Source of the DNA: Piscicola geometra
Lineage: Eukaryota; Annelida; Clitellata; Hirudinida; Piscicolidae
Assembly (NCBI GenBank): GCA_943735955.1
Contig: OX030957.1
Coordinates: forward strand, 32,501-96,500
Length of the DNA: 64,000 nt
Direction: 5' to 3'
Numbering within the stretch: the stretch's first letter is position 1; each line of letters opens with the position of its first letter. Position numbers and translations under genes: made by a program. Under the pieces are notes generated by a model that worked only from the letters and a program-made list of their open reading frames with translations, had not been told where the DNA came from and made no database searches. This document shows positions 1-12,679 of this stretch, in pieces.

Positions 1-111
1 CATACAAAATAATAACAATAATAATGATGAATAGAGGAATTATTAAATGGTTTATGACCTAAAAAAGCTTCAAAGAGAGAAAAAAACTTTTTATTAAAAT
101 GAACGACGAAG

Positions 112-297
112 ACGATGATGATTATGACGATTATGACGGTGATGATGATAGCGATGATGATGACGATGATGATGGTGACGATGATGATGACGATGATGGC
201 GATTATGATGATGGCGATGATGATGATGGTGGCGATGATGATGGTGGCAATGATGATGATGGCGATGATGATGATGGCGATGATGATGATGATGATG

Positions 298-300
<3 letters not shown>
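112..300. repeat. (GAT)n microsatellite touching the first visible AHCYL exon
   Basis: Interrupted GAT/GAC/GGC triplets run directly into the AHCYL exon that begins with Val-Thr-Asp-Ser-Gly. In that frame the repeat reads poly-Met. No ordinary pyrimidine-AG acceptor lies between repeat and exon; an AG inside the array near 150 is the nearest candidate. Either the repeat is partly exonic or it has overwritten the 3' splice site. Confidence 0.85.
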
Positions 301-2256
<1,956 letters not shown>

Positions 2257-4389
2257 AGAAGACTAACGAACTAGAAAACATTAGATATCTTATTTAGCGC
2301 CAAAAAGATTTATAGCTAGAGCCAGCATCGATCAAATTGTCTTACATTAATATAACATTTATCATAGTTTTTAGAGACGCTTGTTTTTTAATTTCTTTTA
2401 TTGATATATTTGGAACACCTTTTGAAATTAATCTTGAACATATCGGAACTTTTACAAATTATTCATATAATTTTTTTTAAACATGCCTTTGAATTATTTA
2501 ATTTTTTTTATTGAATATTAAAAATAATAATTGATTGATTTCTTTTGAATAGATATTGTCAATTGCAAAAAAATATGAAATATAATAGAATGTTTTATTC
2601 TTTGCTAAGTTTTAAGTTCAAACCTTTTTTTAGCTCGCAAGATTTGATTTTTCATCTTTTACTTACATTTGTGCACACACTTTTATAAAATCATTAGATG
2701 TAGTCAAGTAGAATTCAGAATTTTCAAATTAGGAATAGGAATCCACCAATTGCAACTATATCGTAAAAATTCAATTTTCATAGTTAGAAAAATACTTTAT
2801 AATTTTAAACTACCAGTAGAAAAAACATGTGGGTAGAACCCCAAATTAATTACTTTATTTTTATAAACACTATAAAGGTTAAAAGACTTTCATTCAGAAT
2901 TTTTTTCTATTAAAAGTGAATACTAATAAAAAATATATAATTCTTTTTCCATCAAACCCTTTTTATAACATTTTTCTTCGTAGATTTTGAAAAACAATTG
3001 TTTTGAAGTTTTTAAAATGAAATATTCATTCACTGATATATCATAGTCCTATCGAATTTGATTTTACAAGTAAAAATTCTTATATGGCTTTTTCTATCTT
3101 TATTTTCATAACCTACCATACTTTATGATGACCTTCGTTATGGTGTAAAAATTGCAATATTTCAAGCCATTTTTGGCTATTATTTGTAACATATTGATTA
3201 AATGTACAATTTAAAATTTTAGAAAAATTTGAATACATTTCTTTTGCATTGTTCAACTTTTATAAAAAAAATATTTGCATTTTTATATAAGTATATAAGA
3301 GCTGTATAATACATTAACTAGCTGACTACTAATAGAGAATAATGTTGGCAGAATTGATTAGATAAAAAGTTGTATAATAATAATAATTGTTATTATTCTA
3401 TTCGTGACCGCAGCGAATAAGTTCTAGTTGGAAGTGGATCTGATCGAGATGATGTCTTGAGTATCCCGTCGCATCAAACAATTCCTGGTAAGTGGAATCT
3501 TTTAGAGTAAATATGCTATAAGTGAAACAAATCAATCTATACTATTCACTTTGAATAATATTTGTAAAGATATATTAATTTGAAACATGAAAATATAAAA
3601 TATTGCACACACATCGATCAAGCACATCGATCAACTGCAGCAAGGAAGATCGAGAGACATCGAGCTGTCAGCTGATGCAACTTGACTTTCCGCTCCCGGT
3701 CGATCGACATTTGATTAAGTTTTTGGAAGTTCTTAAAAATCAATAATGTTTCATTCGAAATAATAAATATTCGAACGAGTCTTCAAATTTGTTAGAACTT
3801 TTATGTGTAGAAATTAAGTTAACTATTGTTGAAAACGACAAAAAATTATAAAATAACGTTATCCATTGTTGAAAAATGTAAAAAAGTAATTTAAAAATTT
3901 ATATAAATGAGCATTTAATATTAATGAAGCGGTTTACATTTTTAGAAGAATTTAATAGTCATGTGTTTTGGAAAAAATATATATAAATTAAAAAGCGAGG
4001 CAAAAAGTGTTTCCAATAAGTGCCTCAAAGCCTCATTTATCAAATGCTTAAATATTTTTCGTTGATACGAAAACTGGTGAAACTTCTTGCATTTTCATTA
4101 TTGTTTCAAACATGAATTTAGATGTATTTTTATAAACCGGTTTTAAATAATAAAGAAGTATCTCTGCTTCAGCCTACAAAAGTGAACATATTTGTATCTG
4201 AACAGGTTTTGAATAAAGAAAGTCACGAATTCATTCAATTTATAGGTTTTAACAATTTATTAATTAGAATTTAAATTTATTTTTTTATTTTTGTTTTTTC
4301 CAAAGTGGTTTGATATTCATCGGAGAAATTATCGGAATTCTGATTATTATTGAAAATATTAAATCAGTGAAAACATCATGACAGGCATA
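2257..4389. other. AT-rich spacer between the AHCYL and lectin genes
   Basis: It holds the presumed AHCYL 3' UTR and intergenic sequence. I see no convincing exon, RNA gene or mobile element, only a short (TAA)n near 3375. Confidence 0.6.
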
Positions 4390-4395
4390 TTTATT
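4390..4395 (-). terminator. Polyadenylation signal of lectin A
   Basis: AATAAA on the minus strand, 87 nt after the lectin A stop codon. Confidence 0.5.
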
Positions 4396-4481
4396 ATTTG
4401 GAATTAAATTTCAATAACATATAAATAAATTGAAATTATGAGTTCTTGTCTATATTCCACACAGAAGAGCATTATTCACGC

Positions 4482-5653
4482 TCAAGCTTGTTTGGAAGAG
4501 GAGCTTGGCGATTGAGTAGTAACAGTTGCTCTGGGAGTCGAAGCACTCAAAGTGCTGGTGAGGGTAGAGTCTGCCGAGTTAGTCGATCGAGACTCAGAGG
4601 GAGAAGTGCGAGTTCCCTCGCTGGAAGAACTATCACTTGGCTGCAAAGTCGAAGCAATACTTTTATCACTGATTGTGCTTGGCCCGCTGACCAGATCAAT
4701 TTGACACAAGAAGCATCTGGCAGCTTCACAGTATTGATCATTCCAAGATCCATCTTGATAAGCCTCCATGCAATATTCGTCCCCTCTGAGATTGTTAGGC
4801 TCATTTTTTCCCCAGTTTAAATAATTCAACTTGGCTTTTTCTACACATTTGTCTTGATCAAAGACTCTGTCGTGATTTTTATCCACCATTTCCCATGTTT
4901 TTTTGCAACGAAAACCTCCCACCCAAAACTGTGCTCTCTCCCATACAGTGCACTTATCTGAAGCAAAACATTATTCGAACGTTATTTTAAAATTTTAACT
5001 TCATTTTCAAATGTAAAAAATCTGTGAAGATTTGATTCGATAAATTCAAGAACCTTTGAACTCCAGAGCCATTTCTCTCAAGTCTTTTGTGTCTTGCTCA
5101 TCGCGGATGATCGCCAAGTGACCTCCCCTTTCACGACACATCTCTTGCGCTTTTCGCCAATCACGTGTTTCGACAACGGCCTTGTAGCACTTTCTTCTCA
5201 ACTCCTTATAACCTTCTGGACAAGCGTTGACGTCCCCTTTCCCATCTGTTCTAACGCTCTCCAATCCCCATCCTCCTCCCCCTCCTCCTCCTCCTCCTCC
5301 TCCTCCTCCTTGGGATGCTTTTATCGGAATTGGTATGGTGGTGGTGGTGGTGGTGGTGGTGGTGGTGGTGGTGGTGGTGGTGATGGTAGTGGTGGTGGTG
5401 ATGGTGGTGGTGAGTGAGACTTTGTCATTTCTGATAAGTTCAACAACGGCAGGAAATGGGATGTTTAATATTCAATTTAATTAAAAAAACAAATTCGAGT
5501 GAGGCTTAAGTGAGTGTTGCGCTGAAGGGAACACATCGAGGCATTTCTAGGTATATGCTGCAAATGTGCTGCAAACGAATTGATTCAGCATTACTAACTG
5601 TATGATAGCGCCAAGACACAGACGAGACAAGCGATCCACCTGAACGACTCCAT
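4482..5653 (-). CDS. Secreted C-type lectin A (EPN/WND type)
   Basis: Three exons on the minus strand: 5653-5599 (signal peptide MESFRWIACLVCVLALSYS), 5419-5054 and 4957-4482, all joined in phase 1, giving about 298 residues. After the signal comes a Thr-rich run coded by an (ACC)n microsatellite and a poly-Gly run coded by (GGA)n. A C-type lectin domain follows, starting CPEGYKELRRKCYKAV and continuing with WVGG, EPNN and SWND before the last cysteines. In this family EPN with WND is the calcium-dependent mannose-type signature, so sugar binding is predicted but not shown. A Ser/Thr-rich mucin-like tail ends at SSSSKQA. The exon 2 acceptor (5420) is weak. It is paralogous to the gene at 8049-9222. 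Confidence 0.85.
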
Positions 5654-5993
5654 CTTTCCTGGTTGCATTAGGTATTCATAGAGTTAAATGCTGAAGTTGA
5701 GGATTCATTTCAACCTATTTTATTATCAATAAATTTGACAACTCATAAATGAAGAATGTAATAATTCATGATTACTGAAGTAAGTGACAGTGTTGCTTTG
5801 TGACCTACCTGAAAATGAAGACTTCAACAAACTTCAAGTGCAGCGGAAAGATACGGCTCTTTTATAGAAAATATCTCTACAGTTATTGTTGTTCTTTTGA
5901 TGTTGTTCTGATATTTTCATATTGTTTTTAGCTTTTTATTGAAAAATAAATTAATATCTGTGTATTGATCAGCATTTAATTGAAAGAAACGAA
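4530..5993. repeat. Segmental duplication, copy 1 (lectin A)
   Basis: Nearly identical to 8109-9564, covering the whole lectin gene and its promoter but not the last coding codons. The copies are in direct orientation about 3.6 kb apart. Most differences are microsatellite length changes in the stalk and a few substitutions around the EPN loop. Weaker similarity (6130-6300 versus 9880-10050) suggests the duplicated unit was once longer. Confidence 0.9.
5859..5866 (-). promoter_or_regulatory. TATA box of lectin A
   Basis: TATAAAAG on the minus strand about 205 nt upstream of the start codon, conserved in the duplicate gene. A CAG|GTAGGT site near 5812 and an AG just before the ATG suggest a small 5' UTR intron. 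Confidence 0.5.
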
Positions 5994-7818
5994 GACAGAT
6001 GAAGGAGAACGATTTTTTAATCATTAAAAATCATTCAATTATAATGAATGTTTTTATTATTCAAATTTTAACTTAAATATATTCCCAAATAAATTAATTA
6101 AACAAACTATTATTGAATTCAATTCAAAATTTAACTGAATTAGCTTCAAAAACTTGTGGAAAAAGCCGCTGCATAAATAAAACAATTTCTAAATTGTTTA
6201 AATTCAAATTCTTATTCAAAGTTTTTATGTTGTTTCAAAAAAATGATGCAAAATGTGAACGCTTTTGAAAAGCATACATGCTGTGAGACCAGAGTTCTGT
6301 GGATCACTGTGCACAAGGCCCGTATTCGATTGCCAAAAGCAGTTTGAAAAAATAGATTCAAAAAACTTCTGTAAAACGTAAATTTCAATTCATAAGTCTG
6401 TATCATTCGAAGGCTCTTTTAAATAACTTTAAATAAATGAGCAACTGCTTATGTATTTCTGGGGAGTGCACAAAAGACTATGCGCTTAGCCTATTCAATT
6501 CTTGGAAGTTTTAACAACTTGACTTGTTTGAACGAAAGTATCGCCAAAATTAAACTTGCGACCAACAATTGCCGTAAAGATCTGCATGCTTAATAAGAGC
6601 TGTATTCGAATTGAATATCATTGGGCATTAATGGGTTAAGGGTTGTTATTTATTAAAACAGTAATCTTTTTAAAATTAGAAAACTATAATTTTATAGTTA
6701 TGTAATATAAATAATACACTATAAGACCAAACCTAACTTATGTTTGATCCACATACATTTAAAAAAATGATTTATTTGAAGTTATAGTTTTAAATTTCTT
6801 TCTATAATTTCTCCGTCATTCTTTCTTTCATTGAAACATTTATTTGTTGAAAAAGCTTGAGTGCCTGGTGATGTGCTTTGGAGACCTCAAGCTTGCTATC
6901 CCGTAAACTCTATTTATAATGATCGTTAGCTTTCGGAAGCGGAGTTTATAAGTAAGAAAATGCGAATAGTGTTTCACGATAATTGAGATTCATTTCGAGA
7001 GTAGCACTTCTAGAAGGGAAGATCGAGTCATAAATGAAACATTAGTTTTTCGAAAATTGCATCGTGAATACAAACAGCCCTAATCGAAAAAAGATTGAAG
7101 TAAGAAATCAAATAAAGCAGAAACTATTTATTGCAGCCCTTTTTTGTATACTTTTGACTGTTCTCCTCAGAGGTCACCACAGAAAATATTTTCCACCTTG
7201 CTCTTCTACCCGATGCATCTGTCTATTTTGCTCCCACTTTTTTCATATTTTCTCTCACCACATCCATGTACCTCCTCATTAATTTATCCTTTCCTGCTGC
7301 CTTCATTTTCTGCATTCTTCTCCCGATCTAATTCGCATTTCTCCTTCTCACGTCTCCACGCCCATCTCATTAAAATGGTTTCGTTGAGATGATCTCAATT
7401 GATTTAATTCTTTCTTATTAAAAACAGGGTTTTTAATATATTTTTTCTTCAATTCCTATGAGACCAATTGATTCATTTGTATACTAATTTACTTTTCCAA
7501 CTGATCAGTAAACATCTCCCAAGCGGGTTTCAGTCATTTTTAAGAATATTGTTCTGTACTTATGTTTTTAAACATTTTTTATATATAAATCTTAATAGAT
7601 GAGAATGATGGTAAGTTCGAAAAAACAAAAAAAATGTCAAAAGTTATAACTAAAAGAAATTAAATTCAAAATAGGTGGCACTCATAAAGAAAAAAGCAAA
7701 AGTTTTGTTCAATTATAATTTATGGCAATCAAACTTAATTTCATTGAATGATTTGTGATAAATGAATTGAATGGGTCCTAGGCTCGAGTGCAACAAATGT
7801 CTTAGTGAAGCAATCTAT
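5994..7818. other. Spacer between lectin A and lectin B
   Basis: AT-rich. Part near 6130-6300 resembles 9880-10050 downstream of the second duplicate. I see no gene. Around 7773-7795 a short stretch resembles the B-box region of the SINE family found at 33.9 and 60.5 kb. Confidence 0.5.
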
Positions 7819-7996
7819 TCATCTCCATCTCTTCCTCGCACTCTCCCATCATTATTTTCTTGCTCGTGCTGTGTATGAACTCTCAGTGATCTGGCATAAT
7901 AATCTCTTCATATCGAGGGAGGATAAACATGCATTGTGATGTAGAGTGTCTTCACTAACGATTTTAAAGAAATATTTGTGCTCAATTTATTATTTG
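7819..7996. repeat. Dispersed repeat of about 175 bp, copy 1
   Basis: Almost identical, in inverted orientation, to 60316-60492. It lies just downstream of the lectin B stop codon and contains that gene's likely polyadenylation signal. Family unknown; it could be transposable or a displaced copy of a lectin 3' flank. Confidence 0.85.
7986..7991 (-). terminator. Polyadenylation signal of lectin B
   Basis: AATAAA 58 nt after the lectin B stop, inside the dispersed 175-bp repeat. Confidence 0.4.
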
Positions 7997-8048
7997 AAAA
8001 AAAAAATCTTTTCTATAGAAGATTTTGTGTAAATCGATAACTAATCTT

Positions 8049-9222
8049 TTAAAATTTCTCAAATTTGAGAAAATAAAAGAGTTTTATGCGCGCCTGAGGA
8101 GAGTCTGCTCTGGGAGTCGATGCGCTCAAAGTGCTGGTGAGGGTAGAGTCTGCCGAGTTAGTCGATCGAGACTCAGAGGGAGCAGTGCGAGTTCCCTCGT
8201 TGGAAGAACTATCACTTGGCTGCAAAGTCGAAGCAATACTTTTATCACTGATAGTGCTTGGCCTGCTGACCAGATCAATTTGACACAAGAAGCATCTGGC
8301 AGCTTCACAGTATTGATCATTCCAAAGCCCATTTGTATAGGCCTCCATGCAATATTCTTGATCTCCGAAGTTGTTAGGCTCAGTTATTACCCAGTTTAAA
8401 TAATTCAACTTGGCTTTTTCTACACATTTGTCTTGATCAAAGACTCTGTCGTGATTTTTATCCACCATTTCCCATGTTTTTTTGCAACGAAAACCTCCCA
8501 CCCAAAACTGTGCTCTCTCCCATACAGTGCACTTATCTGAAGCAAAACATTATTCGAACGTTATTTAAAGATTTTGTCTTCATTTTCAAATGTAAAAAAA
8601 CTGGGAGATTTGATTCGATAAATTCAAGAACCTTTGAACTCCAGAGCCATTTCTCTCAAGTCTTTTGTGTCTTGCTCATCGCGAATGATCGCCAAGTGAC
8701 CTCCCCTTTCACGACACATCTCTTGCGCTTTTTGCCAATCACGTGTTTCGACAACGGCCTTGTAGCACTTTCTTCTCAACTCCTTATAACCTTCTGGACA
8801 AGCATTGACGTCCCCTTTCCCATCTGTTCTAACGCTCTCCAATCCCCATCCTCCTCCCCCTCCTCCTCCCCATCCTCCTCCTCCTCCTCCTCCTCCTCCT
8901 CCTTGGGATGCTTTTATCGGAGTTGGTATGGTGGTGGTGGTGGTGGTGGTGATGGTAGTGGTAGTGGTGATGGTGGTGGTGAGTGAGACTTTGTCATTTC
9001 TGATAAGTCCAACAACGGCAGGAAATAAGATGTTTAATATTCAATTTAATTAAAAAAACAAATTCGAGTGAGGCTTAAGTGAGTGTTGCGCTGAAGGGAA
9101 CACATCGAGGCATTTCTAGGTATATGCTGCAAATGTGCTGCAAACGAATTGATTCAGCATTACTAACTGTATGATAGCGCCAAGACACAGACGAGACAAG
9201 CGATCCACCTGAACGACTCCAT
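8049..9222 (-). CDS. Secreted C-type lectin B (EPN/WND type)
   Basis: Three exons: 9222-9168 (signal peptide identical to lectin A), 8988-8632 and 8536-8049, joined in phase 1, about 299 residues. Domain order matches lectin A: signal peptide, Thr-rich stalk, poly-Gly, C-type lectin domain (WVGG, TEPNN, LWND, closing cysteines) and a Ser/Thr-rich tail. The stalk microsatellite is shorter than in A, and the residues around the sugar-binding loop differ (VITEPNNFGDQ against GKNEPNNLRGD). The tail diverges at its end: after STPRA it reads DSPQARIKLFYFLKFEKF, coming from sequence outside the duplicated block. A TATAAAAG box lies at 9428-9435 and AATAAA at 7986-7991. Confidence 0.85.
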
Positions 9223-9564
9223 CTTTCCTGGTTGCATTAGGTATTCATAGAGTTAAATGCTGAAGTTGAGGATTCATTTCAACCTATTTTATTATCAATA
9301 AATTTGACAACTCATAAATGAAGAATGTAATAATTCATGATTACTGAAGTAAGTGACAGTGTTGCTTTGTGACCTACCTGAAAAAGAAGACTTCAACAAA
9401 TTTCAAGTGCAGCAGAAAGATACGGCTCTTTTATAGAAAATATCTTTACAGTTATTGTTGTTCTTTTGATGTTTTTCTGATATTTTCATATTGTTTTTAG
9501 CTTTTTATTGAAAAATAAATTACTATCTGTGTATTGATCAGCTTTTAATTGAAAGAAACGAAAA
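8109..9564. repeat. Segmental duplication, copy 2 (lectin B)
   Basis: Direct duplicate of 4530-5993. The left break lies inside the last coding exon, so the two proteins end differently. Confidence 0.9.
9428..9435 (-). promoter_or_regulatory. TATA box of lectin B
   Basis: TATAAAAG at the same place relative to the start codon as in lectin A. Confidence 0.5.
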
Positions 9565-10569
9565 AAAATAAAAGTAAAGAATTTTTGTTTTTAAAAGTCA
9601 TTTGACCGTAAAACACAATGTATAAAGCGCACCTGTTTTCAATGCCAAAAAAGATGCAATAAAGATATAAAAAACAAAAATCAGCTAGTTATATCGAAAG
9701 TATCTACCATTTTTATATTTGAAAACAATGAATTCGCCTTGTTCGATAACTTTTGTGAGCAAAAAAAAAATAGGCCTTTAACATTCTGTGTTCCGGTAAT
9801 CATAAAGATTACTTTTCGTATTTAAATTTTAAAAACTTGAAAATAAATGAATAAAACTATAAACTTTTTAAAATAATAATTTCAAATTGTGGCAAAAGCC
9901 ACTGCATAACTAAAACAATTTGAAAATTGCTTAAAATCAAAATTTTCATACAAACTATTACTTTTTATCCAAACAAATATTGTTTTGTGGAAAATGTAAA
10001 CGACTTTGAAAAGCATACATGCTGTGAGAGCAGAATGGATGGGACTCATTTTTTGCACTTTTAGGAAGATTAAGTCATAAGTAAAAAAACGTTTTTTGTC
10101 ATGTGTGATTGTTAATAGCATCGCAAATACAAACAGGGTCATTATTTTACTTTCGACTGTTCTCATTACGGGCCTGCAGTCTCGTGCTGAATCAGCAAAA
10201 TGAATTGGTTTTTCCTTACTTCTCTATGTGGTGCATCTTTCAATAAAAAAAATTAAAAAAGCCAAAAAGAATGTCTGTAATTCGGTGGAGTCCAATTAGA
10301 GTTTAATTCTCACTTCCTAATTTCATTTGAGCATCATCTATGCAAGTTTCACACAATTTCGTTTGACCATAAGCGCAGACTTTTCTACCCTACGCCTATC
10401 TCGAAATAATTTTAGCACAAATATTTTATTCTTGTGAAAACTTTTATTAAATATTGTCAACGTTCACATTTTAGAGAATTCGTTTTATCCCGCAGTAAAA
10501 CCAGTAGAAAACTCATAGTTTATAGTTTATCCATATCTTTACTATCCCTTCCTTCAGTGTTATTTTCGT
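9565..10569. other. Spacer without recognisable gene
   Basis: AT-rich. 9880-10050 is a diverged copy of 6130-6300. Nothing else could be supported. Confidence 0.5.
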
Positions 10570-10795
10570 TTAAGAAAATAATTATAGTTTTAATTTCAGT
10601 TTCGTTTTGGAATTAATTATCGTTTTTATTTTCGTTTTCGTTTTGAAAATAATTATAGTTTTTATTTTCGTTTTCGTTTTTAAAATAATTATAGTTTTTA
10701 TTTTCGTTTTCGTTTTGAAAATTAAAGTTTTTATTTTCGTTTCAGTTTTAAAAATAATTAAAGTTTTTATTTTCATTTCAGTTTTGAAATTATAT
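10570..10795. repeat. Degenerate TTTTCG/AATTATAG tandem repeat, block 1
   Basis: Imperfect units of about 36 bp built from TTTTCG steps, GAAAATAATTATAG and TTTTTA. The same units reappear at 11150-11310, about 350 bp away. Confidence 0.7.
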
Positions 10796-11149
10796 TAATT
10801 TACAACTTTGAACATTTTTTTATATCTAAAAAAATTAATTGATCATAAAATGAAACAGTAAAATAGAACTGTATATTAACAACAAATGAGTTTTAAAAAT
10901 TAACAGTCAATTGAAATATTATAAGAATTGAGTACGTAAATTATTGAGTAATAACAATTTTGAACTATAAAAACAAATTTACGATTAAAACAAGTGATAA
11001 TTTAATTGACAAAGCAAAGCGGTAATAAAATAACGTTTTATAAATGACGCTACTTTCATAAAGCCTAAAGATAATGTTTATAACATAGACATATATTTTT
11101 TATATAAACTATACATTTACATCTTATGGCATACTTTGAAATTTATTTA

Positions 11150-11310
11150 ATTTTCGTTTTGAAAATAATTATAGTTTTTATTTCAGTTTCGTTTCAGAAA
11201 TATTTATAGTTTTTATTTTCGTTTTCGTTTTGAAAATAAATTAAGTTTTTATTTTCGTTCTCGTGGAACGATTATTCAGAATTGTCGTTTTCGTTTTCGT
11301 TACGAAAATA
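11150..11310. repeat. Degenerate TTTTCG/AATTATAG tandem repeat, block 2
   Basis: Same unit as block 1. It ends just before a LINE fragment, so the two blocks may be parts of one older interrupted array. Confidence 0.65.
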
Positions 11311-11339
11311 ACACTGCCTTCCTTTTTTAGTTTTGCATC

Positions 11340-12045
11340 CCTCGTCATAATTGTCTCTAAAACCTTCATCTTTTATACGTAGCCTTGATTTCATCTTCGT
11401 TTCTAACCTGTTTTTAACTCTTCAAATTCTATCTGTTTCTAAACCTTGTTATTTCCACGTTCGTCGTATTAAACAGTTTCTTCCTTTTCTTGACGATCCT
11501 ACTTTGCAACTTCATGTATCTTCTCTAGTTCTCTCCAGGATTGATTATTCAAACTCTCTTTACTATGGTCTTCCTGTTACTACTTTAGCTCTTCTAAATA
11601 AAGTTTTTAATTGTGCTGCTCATCTTGTTGCTCGTGCTCCCAAGTTTTCTTAAATTGCTCCTTATCTTCGTTTGTTACATTGGTTACCTTTGAGATCTAG
11701 AGTGATTTTCAAGTTATGCCTAAATATGTTTAAAATTCATAACTGTACTGCTCCAATTTATCTTAAATATCTAATTAAACAACCCCCTAAATCTGGTCTA
11801 AGAACTTCGACCTTTAGGCGTTCCTTTCGTTATTCAGTTAAACACTTCTTTGCTAAACGTTATTTTCTTACTGTGGCCTTTCATATGGAATTCTTTACCC
11901 TCTTATTTAACGTCAACTATGTCACTCATAACTTTCCGTCGAGGCCTGAAGACGTAATTGTTCAAGAAGTGTGATGGCTGAGCGCTTTTGTTCACTTCGT
12001 AAAGGGCGCTATACAAGTCATTAGTGATTGATTGATTTTTTTTTA
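11340..12045 (+). mobile_element. L2/CR1-like LINE, 5'-truncated and decayed
   Basis: Translated pieces (IRSLDFIFVSNL, RRIKQFLPFLDDPTLQL, LSRIDYSNSLYYGLP, LLHWLPLRSRVIFK) match the C-terminal reverse-transcriptase region seen in the copy at 26.3-27.7 kb, with a stop near 11651 and a frame break further on. The 3' end AAAGGGCGCTATACAAG followed by TGATTGATTGATT is the family's terminal sequence and tail. Confidence 0.85.
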
Positions 12046-12462
12046 ATCTTTCAATATTTATTTGAATGCCAACGTTTATTCCGTTGGTAGCACCCTAAAC
12101 AGTTAAAAAAATACTTCCGGTTTTAATGCCAGCGTATTTTTTATTCAAGCCGTTGTTAAATTTTCTGTTTTTCATTCATCCGTTCACATATTTTCCCTTT
12201 TAAAAACTCTGGATGTTGTCTTTTGCGTTTTTGGAAAACCAACGTTGAACATTTCAGTTTATTGGGTATTCTTATAGAGAGCATAGCCTATGCCGCATAG
12301 GACTCATTCAGCGTGGTTTCAAAAATTATTTTTTTAAGATGCAATTCAATGTTTATTTAATAAATCCTTCAAATAAAACAATAATTTCAGTTGATAAAAT
12401 AGGTTTTTATCAAAAAAATGTTTTGGCTTTTAAGAGAAATGACTTCTTCCAGAGGTAATACT
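12046..12462. other. Spacer and 3' flank of lectin C
   Basis: No gene seen. AATAAA on the minus strand at 12352-12357 is a candidate polyadenylation signal for lectin C. Confidence 0.4.
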
Positions 12463-12679
12463 CTAAACAGCCCCATTAAAATTGGAGAATAGTCGTTCAA
12501 TGAAACCGAGAGATTTTGGAATTGCATTATCCCTGCTACTGCTCAGAGGAAGGTTTGAGCTGAGCGTGACATTGGGAGAAAGGGGGATAGAAGGGAAAAT
12601 TGGAGAAAGAGGGGCAAAAGTGTCATTGGCTGAAAGAGAGCAAAAAGTAAAATTAGAAGAAAATGGGTCAGAAGTGACA

